A stretch of DNA of 64,000 bases from Rhodocyclaceae bacterium (GCA_020445785.1 JAGRFZ010000028.1:1524-65523), one strand, 5' to 3'; positions 1-9,886 are shown, counted from the first letter of the stretch. Notes: generated by a model not told the origin, from the letters alone. Translations and numbers: made by a program.

Positions 1-187
1 CCACGTTGCCCAGCGGCGAGCCGCGGTAACCGGTGACGTAGCCGGCGGTGTCGAGGCCGGCTCGCTGGTCGCGCAGGCGCTGCATGATCGCCAGGCGCAC
101 CAGCGCCTGGATGCCGGTCATGTAGGCACGTCCGCTCTCCAGCGTGTATTTGTCCGACAGGCGGACGTCGTTTCGGGTCTTGGCCAT
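1..187 (-). CDS. Indolepyruvate-type 2-oxoacid:ferredoxin oxidoreductase, N-terminal fragment
   Basis: Only the first 62 codons are present; the gene runs off the left edge of the window. The translation begins MAKTRNDVRLSDKYTLESGR and continues through GIQALVRLAIMQRLRDQ to TAGYVTGYRGSPLGNV. This is the usual N-terminus of the large fused indolepyruvate ferredoxin oxidoreductase family, whose members oxidatively decarboxylate aryl-pyruvates from amino-acid transamination using TPP and Fe-S clusters. The YRGSPLG segment lies in the N-terminal pyrimidine-binding domain. No in-frame ATG or GTG was found upstream as far as the NSS gene, so the start at 187 is taken. The NSS transporter lies 88 bp upstream on the same strand, so joint expression in amino-acid uptake and catabolism is plausible. 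Substrate is inferred from family only. Confidence 0.8.
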   Translation of the reverse strand, partial: MAKTRNDVRLSDKYTLESGRAYMTGIQALVRLAIMQRLRDQRAGLDTAGYVTGYRGSPLGNV

Positions 188-275
188 GGTCTGGTCCGGG
201 CCGCCGAAGTCGGGTGCGGCGCTCGTGGCGCCGGCCGTCGTCGGACAGCCGCTCTCCTTTGCTGGTGGGTCGGGG

Positions 276-1652
276 TCAGAGACTGCTGATGAACACGATC
301 AGCACGCCGATCGGTGCGACGAAGCGCGCCACCAGTTGCCAGATCGAAAAGCCGGTGTCGCCGAGCTTGAGTTCGCGCTGCACGCCGTTCCGCTCGAGGC
401 GCCAGGCGACGAACAGGACCGCGCCGAGGCCGGTCAGCGGCAGCAGGAACTTGCTGGTCAGCCGGTCGAGCAGGTCGAACACGTTGCTGCCGAAGATCAG
501 CACGTCGCTCCAGGCATTGAACGACAGCAGCGCGGAAATGCCGAGCGCCCATACCGCGAGGCCGGTGACCGCGGTGGCGCCGAGCCGGTTCAGCGGCGTG
601 CGCTCCTCCATCAGTTCGACCGCCGGTTCGAGCAGCGAGATCGCCGAAGTGATGGCGGCGAACACCAGCAGCGCGAAGAACAGGCTGGCCAGAATGCTGC
701 CGCCGGTGATGCCGCCGAAGGCCAGTGGCAGGGTGACGAAGACGAGACCCGGGCCGGCGCCGACGTCGAGGCCGTTGGCGAAGACGATCGGAAAGATCGC
801 CAGCCCCGCCGCCAGCGCGATCACCGTATCGGCGATGGCGACGGTGCGGGCGGCCCATAGCAGATTGACCTCCTCGCCGAGGTAGGAGCCGTAGGCCATC
901 ATCACGCCCATGCCGAGGGACAGGGTGAAGAACGCGTGGCCGAGGGCGGCGAGCAGGACCTCGCCGGTGAGCTTGCTCCAGTCGGGCGAGAACAGGTAGG
1001 AGACGGCGGCGCCGAATCCGTCGGTGCTCATGCCGTAGCCCACCAGCACCAGCAGGATCACGCCCAGCGCCGGCATCAGCAACCGCGCGGCCCGCTCGAT
1101 GCCGCCGGTGACGCCGCGGGCGACAATGCCGATGGTGATCGCCATGAACAGCGTGTGCCACACCAGCAGGGAGCCGGGGTCGGCGAGCAGATCGTCGAAC
1201 AGGGCGCCGGCGCCTGCCTTGTCGATGCCGGCGAGGCTGCCGCTGGCCGCGTCGCCGAGGTAGGCGAGCGCCCAGCCGCCGATCACGCTGTAGAAGGAGA
1301 GAATCAGAAAACCGGCCAGCGTGCCGGTGATGCCGACTGTGATCCACAGTCGACTGCGGCCGTTGGTACGGGCCAGTTCGGCCATGGAATTGACCGGATT
1401 TTTCTGGCCGCGGCGACCAATCAGCCATTCGGCGACGATGATCGGCAGGCCGATCATCGCGATGCAGGCGAGGTAGACCAGGACGAAGGCCGCGCCACCG
1501 CTCTGGCCGACCATGTAGGGAAACTTCCAGACGTTGCCGAGCCCCACCGCGGAACCCACTGCCGCGATGATGAAGCCCATGCGCGAGGACCAGTGTCCGT
1601 GGACCTTGCCTGCTGCGGCGCCGGCTGCGCCTTCCACCATCGAAACTGCCAT
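276..1652 (-). CDS. Sodium-dependent amino-acid/neurotransmitter symporter (NSS/SNF family)
   Basis: 458-residue polytopic inner-membrane protein. Near residue 35 it carries GSAVGLGNVWKFPY, the NSS hallmark in transmembrane helix 1 that forms part of the Na+ and substrate sites. Many long hydrophobic segments follow, such as FFALLVFAAITSAISLLEP, in line with the 11-12 helices of bacterial NSS proteins. The family imports amino acids with Na+. The neighbouring indolepyruvate oxidoreductase downstream and the divergent Lrp/AsnC regulator suggest an aromatic or branched amino acid as substrate, which is inference. A short inverted repeat lies just upstream of the start at 1671-1689. The first 20 residues are a cytoplasmic, Ala/Gly-rich tail. 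Confidence 0.9.
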   Translation of the reverse strand: MAVSMVEGAAGAAAGKVHGHWSSRMGFIIAAVGSAVGLGNVWKFPYMVGQSGGAAFVLVYLACIAMIGLPIIVAEWLIGRRGQKNPVNSMAELARTNGRSRLWITVGITGTLAGFLILSFYSVIGGWALAYLGDAASGSLAGIDKAGAGALFDDLLADPGSLLVWHTLFMAITIGIVARGVTGGIERAARLLMPALGVILLVLVGYGMSTDGFGAAVSYLFSPDWSKLTGEVLLAALGHAFFTLSLGMGVMMAYGSYLGEEVNLLWAARTVAIADTVIALAAGLAIFPIVFANGLDVGAGPGLVFVTLPLAFGGITGGSILASLFFALLVFAAITSAISLLEPAVELMEERTPLNRLGATAVTGLAVWALGISALLSFNAWSDVLIFGSNVFDLLDRLTSKFLLPLTGLGAVLFVAWRLERNGVQRELKLGDTGFSIWQLVARFVAPIGVLIVFISSL

Positions 1653-1981
1653 TGGATCTCCTCCTGATTAGGGTTCCGATCGGGAACCCAGGGGAGACGG
1701 GCAGGCCCGTGGGCGCGTCATGGGCGCACGCCGGGCGACCCCACGAAAACTCGTCTCCACCCATCTGTTTTGATTCGCCGGCGTTCGTGGGGCGCCGACG
1801 ATGTGCTGAAATGTTAGGCGCGTGGATGGGGCAGGATCTTGCGCCTTGCCTGCCGCTCGTCGGTTCGTCGAGGCAAGAACTTCCGTTGAACGGGCGAATT
1901 GCTATCGTTTCTTGCGGGGAGGCCGTGTGGCGGGTCGAATTCCACCTCGATCGGCGGTTTCGGGGCCCCAGGGAGACCCGC
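1653..1981. promoter_or_regulatory. Divergent intergenic region between NSS transporter and Lrp-family gene
   Basis: 329 bp without a gene that must hold both divergent promoters. The clearest structure is an inverted repeat at 1671-1689, GGGTTCC-GATCG-GGAACCC, 19 bp upstream of the transporter ATG. It could be a hairpin in the transporter leader or an operator for the adjacent Lrp/AsnC regulator. I see no convincing -35/-10 pair. The Lrp-family gene is preceded by GGGAGA a few bases before its ATG. Confidence 0.45.
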
Positions 1982-2437
1982 ATGGATCGCACGGATCGCA
2001 CCATTCTCGAACTGTTGCAGCGGGATGCACGCCTGAGCGTCGCCGAACTGGCCGAACGGGTGTCGCTGACCTCCTCGCCGTGCTGGCGGCGGGTCAAGGC
2101 GCTGGAGCAATCCGGGCTGATTCGGGGCTACCATGCCGATCTCGACGCGCGCCGGCTGGGATACGGCGTCACCGCCTACGTCAGCGTAATGCTCGAGCAC
2201 CATCGGGCGGACCTGGAGGAGCGCTTCGAGACTGCGGTGATGGGGATTCCGGCGATCGTCGCGTGTCACGTCGTCTCCGGTCGCTACGATCTGATGCTGG
2301 AGGTCGTGGCGCGGGATCTCGAGGCGTTCGGCGAACTGTCGCAGCGGGTGTTGCGCACGCTGCCGGGCGTCAAGGAACTCTACACCAGCTTTTCGCTGCG
2401 CACCGTCAAGGGCGGGCGGCAGTTGCCGGTGCCCTAG
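1982..2437 (+). CDS. Lrp/AsnC family transcriptional regulator
   Basis: 151 residues, the normal Lrp/AsnC length. It opens MDRTDRTILELLQRDARLS and continues with the HTH region VAELAERVSLTSSPCWRRVKALEQSGLI (quoted in pieces: VAELAERVSLT, SSPCWRRVKAL), the typical winged-helix DNA-binding domain. The C-terminal half (about residues 65-145) is the RAM ligand-binding domain, with GRYDLMLEVVARD and LPGVKELYTSFSL. The open frame extends back to 1652, but only the ATG at 1982 starts the conserved domain and has a Shine-Dalgarno-like GGGAGA. It is transcribed divergently from the NSS transporter, so it probably controls that transporter and the oxidoreductase in response to an amino acid; this is inference from position. 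Confidence 0.92.
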   Translation: MDRTDRTILELLQRDARLSVAELAERVSLTSSPCWRRVKALEQSGLIRGYHADLDARRLGYGVTAYVSVMLEHHRADLEERFETAVMGIPAIVACHVVSGRYDLMLEVVARDLEAFGELSQRVLRTLPGVKELYTSFSLRTVKGGRQLPVP

Positions 2438-2529
2438 GCTCCGGCTGGTGCACCGCGCCGATGGGCGGGTGGTCCATGTACGGCGGCCCCGGCAACGGCG
2501 CCCGATCGCCGTCGCGCTAGGAGAACCCG

Positions 2530-2898
2530 ATGAAGCTCAGCCCGCCGACCCCGATTCTGCGGACCTTCGACGAAGCCGAATCGAAGGCGTTCTATGTCGA
2601 TTTTCTCGGTTTTCGTGTCGATTGGACGCATCGCTTCGACGATGGCGCGCCCCTGTACATGCAGGTCTCGCGCGGCGACTGTGTGCTGCATCTTTCCGAG
2701 CACCACGGAGACTGCTGTCCGGGCGCGGCCCTTCGCATCGCGGTCGGCGACCTCGATGCGCTGCACGCCGAGCTGTCCGCAAAGGCCTACGCATTTGCCC
2801 GGCCGGCGATCGAGGCGATGCCCTGGGGAACCCGCGACATGGGGGTGCATGATCCCTTCGGCAATCGCCTGGTGTTCACGACTGCGATCTGCACATGA
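2530..2898 (+). CDS. VOC (glyoxalase/bleomycin-resistance fold) family protein
   Basis: 122 residues. The sequence shows the single beta-alpha-beta-beta-beta pattern of VOC proteins: PILRTFDEAESKAFYVDFLG at the N-terminus, then DCVLHLSEHHGD, and a C-terminal VHDPFGNRLVF, the typical DPxGN motif. Length and motifs resemble the bleomycin-resistance/BRP-like branch. VOC members can be metal-dependent dioxygenases, lyases or ligand-binding resistance proteins, and the sequence does not say which. AGGAGA precedes the ATG. It stands alone between the Lrp gene and a conserved hypothetical gene. Confidence 0.85.
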   Translation: MKLSPPTPILRTFDEAESKAFYVDFLGFRVDWTHRFDDGAPLYMQVSRGDCVLHLSEHHGDCCPGAALRIAVGDLDALHAELSAKAYAFARPAIEAMPWGTRDMGVHDPFGNRLVFTTAICT

Positions 2899-3063
2899 GC
2901 GACGGGCTCGGTACCCCGTTCCTGCCGACGGGGCTGCCCAGGAGCCGGCATGCACGGCCCCGGCTTGCCGGCCAGCGCCGGTCGAGGGTGTAGACTCGGC
3001 GCTTCGCCCGTCCCGCCCCGGCGCGGACCGGCCCGTGATTCCGAACCGAACCGAGGAGCTGCG

Positions 3064-4479
3064 ATGCGCAAGCGCGACAACACCCTGACCACCGACCAGA
3101 AGGCCCTCGCGATCAATCTCGACAAGTTCAAATACGGTTCGATCGTCGAGATCGGGGCGGGCCAGGAGGTGGCTCGGCGATTCTTCTCGGTGGGGGCCGC
3201 GGCCGGTACGATCGCCAAGACCATGTCGGCCTACGACATGGCGGTCAGCGACGACATCTACGGCCATGTGGATCGCTACGTCAGCCGCGCACGACTGCTG
3301 CAGATGCTGGACAAGGAGTTCTCCCAGGTGGTCGAGCGTCTCACCCACGTTCGCGCCCGGAACACCACTTTCTTCGCCTACGCGGCGACCGTCACTGCCC
3401 GCAGCTTCAAGCAGAAGAACGAATGCCACGGCTGGGTCGGCATCCGGCTGCAACTGCATCCCGGCTCGAAGCCGAGTGACGTTGTCATGCACGTTCGCAT
3501 GCTGGACAACGACAATGCGCTGCAGTCCGAGGCGCTCGGCATCCTCGGTGTGAACCTCGTCTATGGTGCGTTCCAGCATTACCAGAACCCGGAGTGGGTC
3601 GTGGAGGGGCTGGCGGACGGTCTCGGCTCGGACCGCATCGAGGTGGACGTGATCCATTTCTCCGGGCCGTACTTCGAGGAGGTCGAGAACCGGCTGATGA
3701 ACCTCCACCTGATCCGCAGTTGGCTGACGCGGGCGGTGGTGTTCAATCCCGACGGCGAGCTGGTGGTGCCCGGCGAGCTGTTCTACCGCAAGCCGGTGAT
3801 GGTGATGCGCGGCAGTTTCAAGCCGGTGACCCTGGTGAACGTGGACATGATGAACGCCGGCGTCAAGCAATTCGGCCAACTGGCGGCGGTCGATGGCAAC
3901 GAAATCGTTTCGCTGGCCGAGGTCACGATGAACTCGCTGTCCAGCGGCGACAACGTCGATGGCGCGGATTTCCTCGCCCGCATCGACCTCCTGGCATCAC
4001 AGGGTTACACCGTGATGATCTCCGACTACGTGCGCTTTTTCCGGCTACGCGCCTATCTTCGCCGCTATACGCAGAAGCCGATCGGTATCGTGCTGTCGGT
4101 GCGCGACTTCGACTTCCTGTTCGACGAGAAGTACTACGAAGGCTTGGAAGGCGGAATCCTCGAAGCCTTCGGCAAGCTGTTTCCGGACAATACCCATGTC
4201 TATGTGTACCCGTCCCGCCCGCGTCGTGGCGCCGATACGGCCCTGGTGACGCTGAACAACGTCGAGGTGCCGGCCCGCCTGAAGCACCTGCTGGCCTATC
4301 TCAAGGAGAACGAGAAGCTGCTCGACGTGATGCCCGACGACGACAGCCATCTGCACATCGACGTCGGCGAGGTGCTCACCGGGCTGCGTCGCGGGCGCGG
4401 CGAATGGGAAGAAGACGTGCCAGAGGCGGTGGCGCAACGGATCATCGACCAGCATCTGCTGGGCTTCGATACCGAGTGA
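3064..4479 (+). CDS. Conserved protein of unknown function, 471 aa
   Basis: I recognise the overall sequence as one recurring in bacterial genomes under inconsistent names, but cannot give it a function. The protein opens MRKRDNTLTTDQKALAINLD and has a Gly-rich stretch, EIGAGQEVARRFFSVGAAAG, near residue 25. Later come QSEALGILGVNLVYGAF and a C-terminal LLDVMPDDDSHLHIDVGEVL. There is no signal peptide and no obvious membrane segment, so it is probably cytosolic. The start at 3064 is chosen because GAGGAG lies 6 bp upstream; the frame is open to 2950 but the extra residues look non-coding. The DUF805 gene begins 31 bp after its stop. Confidence 0.75.
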   Translation: MRKRDNTLTTDQKALAINLDKFKYGSIVEIGAGQEVARRFFSVGAAAGTIAKTMSAYDMAVSDDIYGHVDRYVSRARLLQMLDKEFSQVVERLTHVRARNTTFFAYAATVTARSFKQKNECHGWVGIRLQLHPGSKPSDVVMHVRMLDNDNALQSEALGILGVNLVYGAFQHYQNPEWVVEGLADGLGSDRIEVDVIHFSGPYFEEVENRLMNLHLIRSWLTRAVVFNPDGELVVPGELFYRKPVMVMRGSFKPVTLVNVDMMNAGVKQFGQLAAVDGNEIVSLAEVTMNSLSSGDNVDGADFLARIDLLASQGYTVMISDYVRFFRLRAYLRRYTQKPIGIVLSVRDFDFLFDEKYYEGLEGGILEAFGKLFPDNTHVYVYPSRPRRGADTALVTLNNVEVPARLKHLLAYLKENEKLLDVMPDDDSHLHIDVGEVLTGLRRGRGEWEEDVPEAVAQRIIDQHLLGFDTE

Positions 4480-4510
4480 GCGGTCACCATCGTCAATCCG
4501 GAGCGCACCA

Positions 4511-4885
4511 ATGCCTTTGACGGAGTTGCTGTTTTCGTTTCGCGGCCGGATCAATCGTCTGCCATACTGGATCGTTTCGCTGGTGATGTTCCTGATGGGC
4601 GGCACCCTGCACCAGTTGCGTGGTGGCCATGGTCCGGGGCACGGCATGTCCACCGGCGAGGGTCTGTTCGCGATGCTGTTCTTCGCGCTTTCGCTGTGGA
4701 TCGGCCTGGCGGTCCAAATCAAGCGCTGGCACGATCGCGACAAGTCCGCCTGGTGGGCGCTGCTGAACCTGGTGCCGGTGCTCGGAACGATATGGATTCT
4801 CGTCGAGTGCGGGCTGTTGGCGGGAACCGCCGGCGCCAACCGCTTCGGCCGCGACCCGATGCAGGCGTCGGCCGAGCCCGATTGA
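4511..4885 (+). CDS. DUF805 family small membrane protein
   Basis: 124 residues with the DUF805 layout. LLFSFRGRINRLPYWI at the N-terminus is the typical amphipathic motif with R-G-R-x-x-R. Two or three membrane helices follow (VSLVMFLMGGTL, LFFALSLWIGLAVQIKRWHD, NLVPVLGTIWILVECGLL), and it ends with a short polar tail containing NRFGRDP. The RWHDRDKS loop is also characteristic of the family. DUF805 proteins sit in the inner membrane with no agreed function. It follows the 471-aa conserved gene on the same strand and may be co-transcribed. Confidence 0.85.
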   Translation: MPLTELLFSFRGRINRLPYWIVSLVMFLMGGTLHQLRGGHGPGHGMSTGEGLFAMLFFALSLWIGLAVQIKRWHDRDKSAWWALLNLVPVLGTIWILVECGLLAGTAGANRFGRDPMQASAEPD

Positions 4886-4907
4886 TCATGGTGAGGCTTG
4901 CCAGCGG

Positions 4908-5033
4908 CTAGGTGGGCAGCCCGAGCAGATCGCGCCATGCGCGCACGGCGATGTGGGCGAGCAGCAGATCGCCCAGGGTGTGGCGATCGACGGCACCGAA
5001 CAGGACCCCCGGTCGCGACCGGGGGTCCGTCAT
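4908..5033 (-). pseudogene. Possible remnant of a polysaccharide pyruvyl transferase-like N-terminus
   Basis: A 41-codon minus-strand frame reads MTDPRSRPGVLFGAVDRHTL followed by GDLLLAHIAVRAWRDLLGLP. The LFGAxDRHxxGDLL core resembles the N-terminus of proteins I remember as related to polysaccharide pyruvyl transferases (LFGAFDRHNFGDLL-type). Here it stops after 41 codons. It may be a decayed 5' fragment or chance. The 26-bp palindrome falls inside its first codons. The resemblance is from memory and needs a search. Confidence 0.25.
5003..5028. repeat. Perfect 26-bp palindrome
   Basis: Positions 5003-5028 read identically on both strands (GGACCCCCGGTCG and its complement, no spacer). It is the strongest dyad in the gap between the DUF805 gene (ends 4885) and the convergent PLD gene (ends 5303). 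It could act as a bidirectional transcription terminator, but no T-run follows on either side. Confidence 0.6.
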
Positions 5034-5302
5034 CGTCGCGATGGGCCGATCAGACCGGCGAGCAGGGCGGCCGCGGTGATGCCGGTCCGGGGGGCGCGGC
5101 GGAGGCGCGGCTCGGCACGTCCTGGATGGCCCGTGCCTTCGCGGCTCGATGGTCGTCGGTTTTCAGCCTCCGGTAGAGGCGACCTTTGCGGGAGGCGGCC
5201 GGCGCCGCCGAGTGGGCGGGCCTGTGGGCAGTGACAACGGAGCACAGCTCCTTGAACCGTGTGATGCCGGTGCCGTCCGATACGCCGTTCGGGTGGAGGC
5301 CG

Positions 5303-6724
<1,422 letters not shown>

Positions 6725-7144
6725 GGCGCATGGTCGACGGACGGCGCTGCGGCCGGCGACGAGGTGGTTGCCGATGACCCGATGGTGCCGAACGCCGTCG
6801 CCGGCCGGTGTAGGCGGACGCCTCAATTCCTGTACGCCGACGCCGAAACTGTCGGCAACGCCGGTGGTGCGCCGGAAGCCATCGCCCGTGTTCGATCCGG
6901 CGAGTAGGAGGACGGGCTCCTGCCCCTGGCGAAGACGATGGCGGACCGCCGGAGCGCCTTCGGATGGTCGTGGTGGACCGCGCCGATTGCCGCCCGCCCG
7001 GCTTCAGTTTGCAGCAATCCGGTGGAATATGGGGATGTGCTCCGCTGTCCACCAGGCGAGCCTGTCGCAAAGGCAGGTGGAGGCCAGGTGCTCGCGGCAT
7101 ACGGCGCCGGCCCTCGAACGACCCGACCATGAGGATACGTTTCC
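6725..7144. other. 420-bp region without a supported gene
   Basis: This gap lies between the divergent PLD lipoprotein gene and the CHRD protein gene and should contain both promoters. Frames here are open only because of the high GC and show no conserved motif. I found no convincing promoter, repeat or RNA structure. Confidence 0.4.
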
Positions 7145-7705
7145 ATGACCAAGAAATTGTTCGCGATGGTGCTCGGCCTGGCGCTCTCCGGCAGCGTCGC
7201 CGCCGACGCTGCGATGAAGTTCGATACCCACCTCGAAGGCTTCACCCTGGCCGGCATGCCGGTCGATACCAAGGCGACCGGCGAAGCCAGGGTCGAGGTG
7301 ATCGACGGTGGCACTGCGCTGCGCTTTCGGGTGAATGTGGCCGGCATCGACAATCTGTTGATGGCCCACATCCACGTCGCCCCGATCGGCAGCCCGACGC
7401 CGGTGACGGTGACCGATCCGGCCGGACCGGTCGCCTTCTGGCTCGTCGCCGATGCGCCACCGGGAAGTACGCTCGGCGAGACGGTCAATGGCAGACTGGC
7501 CGAAGGCTTCATCATCACGAACTCGGAACTGTCGAACTGGAACGACCCCAATGACGCGATGAGCGGGACGATCGAGGGCCTGGTCAACGCCATCGTCGAC
7601 GGCCGCGCGTCGGTGATCGTGCATACCAGCGACGGTGATCCCGGCACCACCATGCCGGTGGCCGGCGACTCTCCCGCGGGCGAATTGCGGGGTACCCTGC
7701 AGTGA
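7145..7705 (+). CDS. Secreted CHRD-domain protein
   Basis: 186 residues. A signal peptide MTKKLFAMVLGLALSGSVAA is followed by a beta-rich domain with repeated AxFRVNVAGIDNLLMAHIHV and SVIVHTSDGDPGT segments. The phrases AHIHVAP and ExRGTL (SPAGELRGTL at the end) are hallmarks of the CHRD domain, an extracellular beta-sandwich known from chordin and many bacterial exported proteins. Its biochemical role is not established. Located between divergent and co-directional genes, with a 195-bp gap before the GMC-type oxidoreductase, it is probably transcribed alone. Confidence 0.82.
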   Translation: MTKKLFAMVLGLALSGSVAADAAMKFDTHLEGFTLAGMPVDTKATGEARVEVIDGGTALRFRVNVAGIDNLLMAHIHVAPIGSPTPVTVTDPAGPVAFWLVADAPPGSTLGETVNGRLAEGFIITNSELSNWNDPNDAMSGTIEGLVNAIVDGRASVIVHTSDGDPGTTMPVAGDSPAGELRGTLQ

Positions 7706-7900
7706 TCCGCTGCGGGCTGCCGGCGCTGCCGCGTCGCAGCCCGCGTCGATCGGTCGGATCGAAGCCAACAAACCCTCACACTTGATTTCACCCGAGCTGT
7801 CGGCTGCGGGCTATGCTCGCCGGCGATCGCAGCGCCCGATCATGCTCGTGGCATCGATGTTGGGGCCTCCGGTCACGCTATCCATCCCGGGACCATCCAA

Positions 7901-9430
7901 GTGTTCACCGACGCCCGCGACTTGCCCGACCGCAGTGTTGTCGATGCCGACCTGGCGATCATCGGTGCCGGGCCCGCCGGGATCACGCTGGCCAGGGCAT
8001 TCGCTTCGACGCGCACGCGGGTCTGCCTGATCGAGGCCGGCGGATTCGAGCGCGACGAGGCCGATCAGGCCTTGTACGCCGGGACTTGCTCCGGTATCGA
8101 CTACCCGCTGGTCGCCAGCCGACTGCGCTATTTCGGTGGCAGCTCGAACCACTGGGGCGGATTCTGTCGCCCGCTCGATGCGATCGACTTCGAACGACGC
8201 GAATGGGTGCCCCACAGCGGCTGGCCATTCGTCCGTGACGCGTTGGCGTCGTACTACGACAAGGCGTGCGATCTGGTCGAGATCGCCCCCGGTCGCTTCG
8301 ACGACCGGGGCTACTGGCAGCGTGCCGGCGGTGAAGCGCTGCCCGAGCCGGCCACCGGTCGAATCCGGATGCGCTACGTCCATTTCAGCCCACCGACCCG
8401 GTTCGGACGGCGCTACCGCGAGGAACTCGCGGCCGCGGGCAACGTGCAGGTGCTGCTCAACGCCAACGTCGGCCACATCCGGTCGAGTGCAGACGGGCGG
8501 ACGGTGACCGGTCTCGACATCCGGACTCGCAACGAGCGTCGCCATCGGCTGCGGGCCAGCCGCTACGTGCTCGCGACCGGGGGGCTGGAGAATCCACGGC
8601 TGCTGCTGCTGTCCGATTCGGTCAATCCCGCCGGGCTCGGCAACGATCACGGCCTGGTCGGGTGCTACTTCATGGAGCACCCGCACCTGTCCAAGTTCGC
8701 CGAGACCGTCGTCGTCGCGCTCGACCGCCTGCCGCGGATCTATCGCCAGCAGATGTTGGTGGACGGTCGGCACGGCCAGGCGGCATTCAATCCGTCGGCG
8801 AGCTGGCTGCGCGAAGCGCGGCTGCTCAATGCGACGTTCATGGGTGGCATCGGGTCGAGCTACGGTGCCGGCGAGGCGCCCGGCGATGCCCGCGACGAAC
8901 GCCGCCAACGCATGCTCAAGGCTGCGCGCCCGTGGCTGGGTGATTCTTCCACTACGGCGCGGGACGCGCCGCTGGGCCACGTCTTCAGCCTCGGCTGCGC
9001 CTGCGAACAGGCACCGAATCCGGACAGCCGCGTCAGTCTCTCCGACGACGTCGACGCGCTCGGCCTGCGCCGTATTCGCCTCGACTGGCGGCTCGGCGAA
9101 CTGGACCGTCGCAGCATCGTCGCCCACATCCGGGCCTTGGCACAGGAATTCGGTGCGCTCGGTATCGGACGGACACACATCGAGATCCCCGACGACGGCC
9201 GCTGGCCGGAACGGGTCGACGGCGGCAACCATCACATGGGCACGACGCGCATGCACGACGACCCGCGCCAGGGCGTCGTCGATGCCGACTGCCGGGTCCA
9301 TGGCATCGACAATCTGTATGTCGCCGGCAGTTCGGTGTTCCCGACCAGCGGCGCCGCCAACCCGACCCTGACGATCCTCGCATTGGCGCTGCGGCTGGCC
9401 GATCATCTGGCGTCGAGCTTGCCGCAATGA
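7901..9430 (+). CDS. GMC-like FAD-dependent oxidoreductase
   Basis: 509 residues. The N-terminal Rossmann motif LAIIGAGPAGITLARAF binds FAD. A GGSSNHWGGFCRPLD segment follows near residue 80, and the C-terminal half contains GNHHMGTTRMHDDP and VAGSSVFPTSGAANPTLTI, the His-containing region typical of glucose-methanol-choline/gluconate dehydrogenase-like enzymes. These oxidise hydroxyl groups of sugars or alcohols. The start is a GTG at 7901, since no in-frame ATG precedes the FAD motif. Its stop overlaps by 4 bp the start of a small Tat-signal gene, as in flavoprotein dehydrogenases with a small chaperone subunit. Substrate unknown. Confidence 0.85.
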   Translation: MFTDARDLPDRSVVDADLAIIGAGPAGITLARAFASTRTRVCLIEAGGFERDEADQALYAGTCSGIDYPLVASRLRYFGGSSNHWGGFCRPLDAIDFERREWVPHSGWPFVRDALASYYDKACDLVEIAPGRFDDRGYWQRAGGEALPEPATGRIRMRYVHFSPPTRFGRRYREELAAAGNVQVLLNANVGHIRSSADGRTVTGLDIRTRNERRHRLRASRYVLATGGLENPRLLLLSDSVNPAGLGNDHGLVGCYFMEHPHLSKFAETVVVALDRLPRIYRQQMLVDGRHGQAAFNPSASWLREARLLNATFMGGIGSSYGAGEAPGDARDERRQRMLKAARPWLGDSSTTARDAPLGHVFSLGCACEQAPNPDSRVSLSDDVDALGLRRIRLDWRLGELDRRSIVAHIRALAQEFGALGIGRTHIEIPDDGRWPERVDGGNHHMGTTRMHDDPRQGVVDADCRVHGIDNLYVAGSSVFPTSGAANPTLTILALALRLADHLASSLPQ

Positions 9431-9846
9431 ATGCCGAATCTCGGCAGCCGCCGGCCACCCTGACCCGTCGCCGCTTCCAGATCGCGGTGGGCTGCGGCCT
9501 GTGGCTGCTGGCGCTGGCCCCCGGCCGTGTGGTCGCCGTCGCCCGCAGCGGGTCCGGGCCGGCATGGCTGTCGGCGCTCGACGGTCGAGCCGCCGCACAC
9601 TTCGGCGGGCACTATCTCGCCGCCCATCCCGGCGAACGGGACTGCAGCGCGCTGTCTCGGCGGATCGAGCGGCGCATCGCGGCCCGGCGTCGCGCTGCAC
9701 CCGGGCCACTGCCGGAGGTGCTGGCCTCGCTGGTGCAGGAGGAATTCCGGGTCGGCGACGTGGTATCGGTCGATGATTGGCTGCTCAGCCGCAGCGAGGC
9801 GCAAATCTACGCCCTGAGCGTGCTGGCCGCGCAGCCGACCTGCTGA
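9427..9846 (+). CDS. Small Tat-signal subunit, gluconate 2-dehydrogenase subunit 3-like
   Basis: 139 residues. TRRRFQIAVGCGLWLLALAP near residue 13 is a twin-arginine-type export signal. The rest is a short helical region ending DVVSVDDWLLSRSEAQIYAL, a VxxWxLSxxEAxxYAL pattern seen in small subunits of gluconate 2-dehydrogenase-type flavoenzymes. The start codon overlaps the GMC oxidoreductase stop (ATGA), so the pair is translationally coupled. Since the large subunit has no export signal of its own, this protein may carry it to the periplasm by piggy-back Tat export. That role is inferred from the pairing. Confidence 0.7.
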   Translation: MNAESRQPPATLTRRRFQIAVGCGLWLLALAPGRVVAVARSGSGPAWLSALDGRAAAHFGGHYLAAHPGERDCSALSRRIERRIAARRRAAPGPLPEVLASLVQEEFRVGDVVSVDDWLLSRSEAQIYALSVLAAQPTC

Positions 9847-9886
9847 GGCGTTGTCCGGTCGTTGCGCGCCGCTGTGGTACTGCGCC

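Larger units (their letters stand above)
4886..5302. other. 417-bp gap with a perfect palindrome and a possible gene remnant
   Basis: No full gene is supported here. The stretch contains a perfect 26-bp palindrome at 5003-5028 and a 41-codon minus-strand frame at 4908-5033, both listed separately. The remaining ORFs are short, Arg/Pro-rich and show no recognisable motif. Confidence 0.5.

Noticed and set aside
118..2097. Long minus-strand frame (659 codons) antisense or shifted to the NSS and Lrp genes
   Set aside because: Composition is Arg-rich and GC-driven and it overlaps the NSS gene with clear family motifs in another frame.
6823..7791. Minus-strand frame (322 codons) opposite the CHRD gene
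   Set aside because: No motif; the plus-strand CHRD gene has a signal peptide and domain signature.
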